A DNA stretch of 64,000 nucleotides from Fervidibacter canadensis (GTDB taxonomy: Bacteria; Armatimonadota; Fervidibacteria; Fervidibacterales; Fervidibacteraceae). A model generated the notes under the pieces. That model was not told where the DNA came from, made no database searches, and saw only the letters and a program-made list of their open reading frames with translations. This document shows, piece by piece, positions 59,025-64,000 of this stretch (within the stretch, counting starts at the first letter, position 1; every line of letters begins with the position of its first letter). A program made the translations under genes and the position numbers. The DNA lies in assembly GCA_041446545.1 (NCBI GenBank), contig JBGOEJ010000011.1:47470-111469 (forward strand). The letters run 5' to 3'.

Positions 59025-59906
59025 ATGCGATTTGGTGGGTTCCTTGCGGGCGTTGCGATAGAGTGGTTTGGGTTTTCTGATTGGTGGGAAGCCTTGACTT
59101 TCCAACTGGATTGGGCAAGGCGTTTGGGTTGGCGCTGCTTTGTTCCCAGTGGCTTTGGCGGTTGGTCATTGGAGCAACAACGGGAAGCCGTCCAAGCGAT
59201 GCGCCAACGGGATTTGCTTTTGCCCGGCTTGGGCGCATATCACCTGAACTTGCTCCATCCCGACCCTGACGAGCGCGCCCGCATCCTTCGGCAAATCATT
59301 GCCCTCGTGGAACGGGCTGCCGAATTAGGCATCCCGACAGTGGACAACATCGCAGGTGTTTGGCATCCCGAAGGTGGGCACATGTTCTATCCCCGAAACA
59401 AATCGCCCGAAGCGTGGGAGACCTTTGTGCGCGGGGTAAAGGAAATTTGCCGAGCCTGCCGAGGCACGGGCGTTCGCTTTACCCTTGAGCCTTACATCAC
59501 GACGCTCTTAGACAGCCCGCAAGCGCTGCGCAAAGCCGTTGAGTTGATTGACATGCCCGACGAATTGGGCATCAACTTTGACTTGGTGAACATGGTCGGC
59601 TACGAGCGCTATCACGACATCAACGCCCTTGTGGATGAAACGATAGAAGCCGTCGGCGATGTCATCGTGTCGGCGCATTTGAAGGATGTCCGCTACTTGC
59701 CTCATTTGTCGCTGCGCGTGGACGAGGTAGTGCCGGGCGAAGGAGCGGTGGATTTCGTTTACTGGCTGCGACGCTTAAGAGAGGTAGAGGAGCGCAACGG
59801 GAAGGAGTTGCCCGCCTTCATTGAGCACTTGCGCACGATGGACGAAATGACGCGGGCGTGGCAACACATTCGCCAATGCGCTCAAAAGGCAGGGTTGATG
59901 GCGTGA
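59025..59906 (+). CDS. Sugar phosphate isomerase/epimerase-like TIM barrel
   Basis: 293 residues from ATG 59025 with GAGGTGA upstream. An AP-endonuclease-2-type barrel: WARRLGWRCFVPSGFGGWS, GLGAYHLNLLHPDPDERARI, VDNIAGVWHPEGGHMFYPRN, VRFTLEPYITTLLD with the metal Glu, ELGINFDLVNMVGYERYHD, VIVSAHLKDVRYLPHL and EVVPGEGAVDFVYWL. The His and Glu residues for a divalent metal are in place. The next gene, 29 nt later, is a four-carbon acid-sugar kinase, and such isomerases (OtnI, DUF1537 partners) commonly occur together in acid-sugar catabolism. Confidence 0.82.
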   Translation: MRFGGFLAGVAIEWFGFSDWWEALTFQLDWARRLGWRCFVPSGFGGWSLEQQREAVQAMRQRDLLLPGLGAYHLNLLHPDPDERARILRQIIALVERAAELGIPTVDNIAGVWHPEGGHMFYPRNKSPEAWETFVRGVKEICRACRGTGVRFTLEPYITTLLDSPQALRKAVELIDMPDELGINFDLVNMVGYERYHDINALVDETIEAVGDVIVSAHLKDVRYLPHLSLRVDEVVPGEGAVDFVYWLRRLREVEERNGKELPAFIEHLRTMDEMTRAWQHIRQCAQKAGLMA

Positions 59907-59935
59907 GAGAAACGGAGAAGAAAGGAGCGAGGGGA

Positions 59936-61114
59936 ATGCGTTGGAGCATTGTTGCCGATGACTTGACAGGTGCGGCGGACGCTGCCGCCCCTTTCGCCGC
60001 AGCGGGTTTGCGAACTTGCGTCGTCCTTGAGCCCGTCTTGCTGCCCAAACGCTACGGTTGCGTCGCTTTGGATGCCGAAGCCCGATGGCGAACGGCGGAC
60101 GAAGCGGCGGAACGCATCGCCAACTTCGTCGCCAAATTGCGGGATGCCGATGGATTGATGCTGAAGGTGGACAGCACGCTGCGAGGCTATGTGGGGGCGA
60201 TGGTGAAAGCGGCGTGGCAAGCGTCGCGACGCCATTGGGTGCTTTTTGCTCCTGCCGTGCCGACGCAAGGGCGCCTCGTGCGGGATGGGAAATTGTTCGT
60301 GCATGAAACACCCTTCCATCAATCACCTTTCGCTGCCGAACCGCCAGCGCCCATCACCGACCCCCGCATCGCCCATCGCTTGGAAACGACAGGGCTTGTC
60401 GGAAGGCAACTTTTCCATGCGTCGCTGGCGGCGGTGCGAAACCCACAGCGGTTGCGACAACTTTTTGCCCGTGCGATTTCCCTACGGGCATGCGTCGTCG
60501 CTGATGCCGAGACGGAGGACGATTTACGGCAACTGGTGGCGACCGCAATGGCGATGGAGCGTCCGCCTTTGTGGGTCGGGGCGATGGGGCTGGCAAAAGC
60601 GATTGCCGCTTTTGTCACGGGCGATTGGATTGCTCCAAAGTGGCAACCCGCAAAGCGCGTCCTTTGTGTCGTCGGAAGCCCAAATCCCGTCTCCCTTCGG
60701 CAATGGCAAACCCTTCAGCGGCACGGAGCAGTCGGGCTCACCCTCGCCCCGCCCCTCCGACGGGAATTGCCCGCCGAGGGTATCGTCGCTATTCGCCTTG
60801 TCGGTCTGGACAAAATTGTCCAGACCATGACACCTCAACTGCGTCATCGCTACCTTCGGTCGTGGCTGACAAGTTGGCTTCGTTTGACGCCCACCGACGC
60901 CCTCGTTTTGGTCGGCGGGTTCACGGCGCGGGTGGTGGTGGATGTTTTGAGGGCGACGCGGTTGGAAGTTTTTGGAGAGTTGGAGGCGGGCGTTCCCTTT
61001 GGCATCTTCGTGCGCCGTCGGGGTGTCCCTTTGCTTTGTGCCTTGAAGGCGGGAGGCTTTGGGACACCGATGACTTTACAGCGGGTCGCCCAAAAGTTGC
61101 TCGCTTCGCCTTGA
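59936..61114 (+). CDS. Four-carbon acid sugar kinase family (DUF1537)
   Basis: 392 residues from ATG 59936, after AAAGGAGCGA. The N-terminal domain starts WSIVADDLTGAADAAAPFA, the ADDxTG hallmark of DUF1537/OtnK-type kinases, with LKVDSTLRGYVGAM and APAVPTQGRLVRDGKLFVHETPF. The C-terminal nucleotide-binding part has VLCVVGSPNPVSLRQ, ALVLVGGFTARVVVDVL and ALKAGGFGTPM. These kinases phosphorylate four-carbon acid sugars such as threonate or erythronate. The pdxA2-like dehydrogenase and aldolase usual in such clusters are not seen, so only two steps are encoded here. Confidence 0.87.
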   Translation: MRWSIVADDLTGAADAAAPFAAAGLRTCVVLEPVLLPKRYGCVALDAEARWRTADEAAERIANFVAKLRDADGLMLKVDSTLRGYVGAMVKAAWQASRRHWVLFAPAVPTQGRLVRDGKLFVHETPFHQSPFAAEPPAPITDPRIAHRLETTGLVGRQLFHASLAAVRNPQRLRQLFARAISLRACVVADAETEDDLRQLVATAMAMERPPLWVGAMGLAKAIAAFVTGDWIAPKWQPAKRVLCVVGSPNPVSLRQWQTLQRHGAVGLTLAPPLRRELPAEGIVAIRLVGLDKIVQTMTPQLRHRYLRSWLTSWLRLTPTDALVLVGGFTARVVVDVLRATRLEVFGELEAGVPFGIFVRRRGVPLLCALKAGGFGTPMTLQRVAQKLLASP

Positions 61115-61118
61115 CCCA

Positions 61119-61808
61119 TTAACGCAATCGCTCATCGGCGATGACCTGACCGTCTTGCAGTTGGATGATGCGGTCAGTGCGTCGGGCAAATTCCCGTTCG
61201 TGGGTGACGACGAGAATGGTTTGCCCGCGTTCGGTGTTCACTTCCCGCAGCAACTCGTAAAGCGCCTGAGCGTTTTTGCTGTCCAGCATCCCTGTCGGCT
61301 CATCGCAGAACAAAATGTCAGGGTCATTGACGAGGGCGCGGGCGATGGCGACCCGTTGTTGCTCACCGCCGGAAAGTTGCGAGGGATAATGGCGCAACCG
61401 ATGTCCCAGCCCGACCCGCTTGAGCAACTCCGCCGCTTTGTCCAGCGCTTCCCTTCGGTTGACGCCCGCAATGAGCAAGGGCATCGCCACATTCTCTACC
61501 GCCGTGAATTCGGGCAACAGAAAGTGGAACTGAAAGACGAAGCCCATCCGACGGTTGCGGAACTCCGCTAACGCCCGTTCGTTCAAAGTCGTCAAGTCCA
61601 CACCGTCAAACTCCACCCGCCCTGAAGTTGGCTTGTCCAACCCGCTGAGCAAGTAAAGGAGGGTGCTTTTGCCCGAACCCGATGGACCGACGATGCTGGC
61701 AAATTCACCTCGCCGAAATTGAAGCGTGATGCCTCGCAAGGCTTCTGTCGGCACTTGCCCGTTGAACACTTTGCGCAACTCGTAACACGCCAAGATGGGT
61801 CGCCCCAT
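61119..61808 (-). CDS. ABC exporter ATP-binding protein, LolD/MacB type
   Basis: 229 residues from ATG 61808; AAGGTGA lies 6 nt upstream, and an earlier ATG falls in that site. Walker A GPSGSGKST, Q-loop FVFQFHFLLPEF (typical of the LolD/MacB group), signature LSGGEQQRVAIARAL, Walker B ILFCDEPTGMLDSKN and the H-loop VVTHEREFA are all present. It pairs with the permease gene 13 nt upstream. In Gram-negatives this class exports lipoproteins or extrudes substrates from the periplasm; the substrate here is unknown. Confidence 0.93.
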   Translation of the reverse strand: MGRPILACYELRKVFNGQVPTEALRGITLQFRRGEFASIVGPSGSGKSTLLYLLSGLDKPTSGRVEFDGVDLTTLNERALAEFRNRRMGFVFQFHFLLPEFTAVENVAMPLLIAGVNRREALDKAAELLKRVGLGHRLRHYPSQLSGGEQQRVAIARALVNDPDILFCDEPTGMLDSKNAQALYELLREVNTERGQTILVVTHEREFARRTDRIIQLQDGQVIADERLR

Positions 61809-61821
61809 GCCCATCACCTTT

Positions 61822-63090
61822 TCACTGGGCGGCACTTCGGACGATTTCTACGGGGTCATAGCGGGCTGCCATGCGGGCAGGGAAGAAGGCGGCGATGGCG
61901 CTGACGACGATGCCGATCGTCACGGGCAGCCAATAGATGGCAGGATGGCGAAGCATCGCAAAAGTTTCCAGCGTCATCAAACCCTCACCTGCGACGGGCA
62001 CACGGCTCATCACATCAATGGCTTTCGCCGCCAACGGGATTGCCAGCAATGCTCCTATCGTCCCTGTCAGCGTCCCTTCCAAGACAAACAGGACAGCGAT
62101 GTCCCGTGCCGTTAAGCCCAAGGCTTTCAGGATGCCGATGTCCCGTTGCTTTTGCAGCACCGTCGTAATCAACCCATTGGCGATGCCGAAAGCGGCAACG
62201 ACAAGGGTCGCCATCAAGAGGAGCGCCGTGATAAGGTCTTGCAGGTTGAACAGGGCGAAGTAGTTGGCGTTGGCTTCCTGCCACGAACGGGCTTGATAGC
62301 CCGTGAGCCGTTCAAGGGTGCGGGCGATGTCAAAGGCGCGATAGACATCTTGGACGCGGACGGCGATGCTCGTCACTTCGTCGCCGAAATTTAACAGCGT
62401 TTGGGCGGTCTTCAGTCGGACGATGCAAATCAGTTCGTCCGTCTCCCGCACGCCACTCCAATAACGGGCTAAGATGCGGCAGCGGATTTGCGTGCCGTTC
62501 GGTCCGATGAGGGTGACTTTAGCGCCGACGGGGATGCCTGTCCGCCGTAGAAACTCCTTGCCCAAATAGCAACCGTTGGGCACTTGGGCTAAATCGCCGA
62601 TGGCATCCCGCAAATATTGGCGGACGGAAATGACGCGTTCTTGCGCTTCAGGAGCAATGCCCCAAAGGTTGACCGTTCTCGTCAGGCTGCCGTAAACGAG
62701 CAAGGCTTTGCCCCGCACTTGCGGCGCCGCTGCGGCGACACCACTCACCCTTTCAATGAGCCGAACCAATTGGCGGTAAGTTTTCAGGCGCTTTTCGGGA
62801 CGACTGGGAGGCGGACGAAAAGAACGGATGAAAGTCGGCAAGGCGTTGTCTTGCTCAAAGGGGGAAGCGGCGAATAAGCGGGACGGCGACCAAAGGGGTT
62901 TGCCGGTCACCTCCACATGGGGCGCTGCCGTCGTGATGCTGTCCATGAACTTGGAACGCAAACCGAGCATCAGCGACGCCATGAAACTCATGGCGAACAC
63001 GCCCAAAAGGACACCGCCGACGGTCAGCAAAGTCGTCCGCCATCGCTTTCGCAAGTGACGAAGGGCAATGAAGAGCAACACCGTCCGCAT
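61822..63090 (-). CDS. ABC exporter permease, FtsX/LolC/MacB type
   Basis: 422 residues: an N-terminal membrane helix (VGGVLLGVFAMSFMASLMLGL), a large outer domain of about 220 residues (residues 45-270), and three C-terminal helices with the FtsX-family segment TTVLQKQRDIGILKALGLTARDI and FFPARMAARYDPVEIVRSAAQ. That is the LolC/MacB membrane arrangement. It lies directly upstream of the ATPase gene in one transcript. Since LolC-type systems handle lipoproteins in two-membrane cells, it fits a diderm envelope, though MacB-like roles are also possible. Confidence 0.9.
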   Translation of the reverse strand: MRTVLLFIALRHLRKRWRTTLLTVGGVLLGVFAMSFMASLMLGLRSKFMDSITTAAPHVEVTGKPLWSPSRLFAASPFEQDNALPTFIRSFRPPPSRPEKRLKTYRQLVRLIERVSGVAAAAPQVRGKALLVYGSLTRTVNLWGIAPEAQERVISVRQYLRDAIGDLAQVPNGCYLGKEFLRRTGIPVGAKVTLIGPNGTQIRCRILARYWSGVRETDELICIVRLKTAQTLLNFGDEVTSIAVRVQDVYRAFDIARTLERLTGYQARSWQEANANYFALFNLQDLITALLLMATLVVAAFGIANGLITTVLQKQRDIGILKALGLTARDIAVLFVLEGTLTGTIGALLAIPLAAKAIDVMSRVPVAGEGLMTLETFAMLRHPAIYWLPVTIGIVVSAIAAFFPARMAARYDPVEIVRSAAQ

Positions 63091-63146
63091 CCGTCATCAC
63101 CCAAGAGGGCGCAGTAGGAACGCCATCAACGAAAAAACGGTCATCG

Positions 63147-63527
63147 CTATATGCCCACAATCTGCCGCGCCCAACTACCCAAAAACCAATACTCAAACAG
63201 TTCGCCGTTGTAGGCACGGATAGCGGCGACGATGACATAAGCCAGCGCCCCAACGCCCAATACGATGAGGGCAGGGATGGTTACGCAAGCCAGCACGATT
63301 GTCAGCGACAGCACGAGCAACATCGCCGCCACAACCAACACCGCCAGTTGGAAGAACAGCGATTGCAGTGCATGGAAGGCGACAAAAGACGACTTGTCTT
63401 TGTAAACGAGGTAGATGACCAACGGGACGAGGTAAGCGCCGATCCAGACGACATAGCCGACGAGGGTGAGCAGATGCGCCAACATCGCCCAAGTCCGCTC
63501 TTCATTAGAAACAGGCATTTGCCCCAT
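63147..63527 (-). CDS. DUF4870 membrane protein
   Basis: 126 residues with three membrane helices. The N-terminus NEERTWAMLAHLLTLVGYVV, then GAYLVPLVIYLVYKDKSSFVAFHALQSLFFQL and the C-terminal FEYWFLGSWARQIV fit DUF4870 proteins, which have no known role. It starts 56 nt before the ABC exporter permease and may be read with it. Confidence 0.82.
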   Translation of the reverse strand: MGQMPVSNEERTWAMLAHLLTLVGYVVWIGAYLVPLVIYLVYKDKSSFVAFHALQSLFFQLAVLVVAAMLLVLSLTIVLACVTIPALIVLGVGALAYVIVAAIRAYNGELFEYWFLGSWARQIVGI

Positions 63528-63601
63528 CGTGGCTTACTCCCTTCCCTGCGCCGCCACAGCCTTCTGTATCGCCGACAGTAATTCTGCCATAAGCCAGCCA
63601 A

Positions 63602-63664
63602 ATTTTTACCCGCCCTACCCAACTTCCGATCTGCCGACGATTTAGGCTCGGCAAGAACATCGCC
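63602..63664 (-). repeat. Dispersed repeat copy B
   Basis: On the minus strand GGCGATGTTCTTGCCGAGCC (63664-63645) followed by 8-nt units TCGGCAGA, TCGGAAGT and TGGGTAGG. It is the second copy of the element at 58734-58797. It fills much of the 207-nt spacer 63528-63734, which otherwise shows no gene. Confidence 0.7.
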
Positions 63665-63734
63665 CCCTCGGTTGCTCTCACTCCCAGAATTTGACAAAAC
63701 TTTCCAAACAGCCTCTACAGACACCGTTAATTGT

Positions 63735-64000
63735 TTACCTCTTAGCCAGTATCAACTTCCCCCTCTCCCATCTCATCGCTAAACCCAAGCCTTTCGCTAT
63801 CCCTTCCCCTTCCGCCCACAACTCCTTTCCATCCCAAAGTATCGGCATAGACAACTTCACCCTTTCCTTGCCTACCATTATCTCCCTCGCACCTATCGGC
63901 ATAACAACCCTCTTGCCACCAAAAGAAACCGTCACAACCCCTCGCCTTCTCTCAACCTTCCCTCCCATCCCATCCATCAATGCCCTAACGGGAACAAAAA
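63735..64000 (-). CDS. Stalk-domain (copper amine oxidase N-terminal-like) protein, 5' partial
   Basis: The C-terminal 88 residues of a protein cut by the window edge; the frame is open to base 64000. The sequence FVPVRALMDGMGGKVE, VTVSFGGKRVVMPIGAREIMV, KERVKLSMPILWDGKELWAEGE and LGLAMRWERGKLILAKR follows the repeat pattern of the copper amine oxidase N-terminal or stalk domain, a surface-adhesion-like module that does not bind copper by itself. The remainder of the protein, and hence its role, is outside the window. Confidence 0.82.
   Translation of the reverse strand, partial: FVPVRALMDGMGGKVERRRGVVTVSFGGKRVVMPIGAREIMVGKERVKLSMPILWDGKELWAEGEGIAKGLGLAMRWERGKLILAKR

Overview
The window looks like chromosomal DNA of a moderately GC-rich, probably thermophilic bacterium of the Armatimonadota/Fervidibacteria kind. 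The lineage is inferred from gene content only: an H-X9-DG-type pseudopilin, a DUF6785-type permease, a DUF6754 protein, many Gfo/Idh, PHP and sugar-isomerase enzymes, and strong AAGGAGGTGA-type Shine-Dalgarno (SD) sites about 5-7 nt before the start. The SD site moves many starts a few codons downstream of the longest open frame; the starts given here use it. No rRNA, tRNA, CRISPR array, insertion sequence or prophage was seen.

Layout. 1-7638: a PHP/DUF3604-like protein cut by the window edge, then a stomatin-family (SPFH) operon whose first gene fuses a P1B metal ATPase to an HflK-like domain. 7717-13217: a fused STAS-kinase regulator beside a SigB/F-type sigma factor, a PerM-type permease, a Tat-exported DUF151 protein, hemE and a coiled-coil membrane protein. 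13225-16944: a four-gene membrane module (DUF6754 plus three unknowns). 16947-24683: a TIM-barrel enzyme, a PHP phosphoesterase, then a sugar-nucleotide/glycosyltransferase operon (hexose-phosphate mutase, cupin, nucleotidyltransferase, glycosyltransferase, alpha/alpha-barrel) interrupted by a MazF-type toxin-antitoxin pair with a broken toxin. 24680-28302 (minus): enolase-superfamily dehydratase, acyl-CoA ligase, HAD phosphatase. 28397-31345: orphan hybrid histidine kinase. 31342-33279 (minus): LarA-like and RraA-like enzymes. 33386: ribE.

34031-39976 (minus) starts with a GH130 enzyme fused to a sigma-70-like domain, followed by a pseudopilin with an in-frame amber codon, a 56-residue membrane protein, a large DUF6785-like permease and an oxidoreductase. 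40047-42622: D-aminopeptidase, histidine phosphatase, zinc dehydrogenase. 42771-47826 is a sulfur region: rhodanese, HupE/NicO-like membrane protein, SBP56/methanethiol oxidase, cysC and an iron-sulfur CysH.

47967-52856 is the best candidate for an undescribed system: a three-gene operon of an unknown protein with a CorA-like end, a STAND NTPase with TPRs, and a membrane protein with a tubulin-like N-terminus. The second and third genes are each interrupted by a -1 frame change at the same sequence, GAAAAACNGTCG. 53105-64000 holds a secreted protein, a two-domain KaiC-like ATPase behind a hairpin that pairs with its ribosome-binding site, an MscS-like protein, thyX, a SteA/MctB pair, a sugar isomerase and acid-sugar kinase, a LolCD-type ABC exporter, a DUF4870 protein and the end of a stalk-domain protein.

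Five genes are interrupted: three plus-strand genes by one base in an A run, one toxin likewise, and one pilin by a stop codon. Whether each is real decay, recoding or a base-calling error needs read-level checking. An 8-nt periodic repeat family recurs in intergenic DNA.
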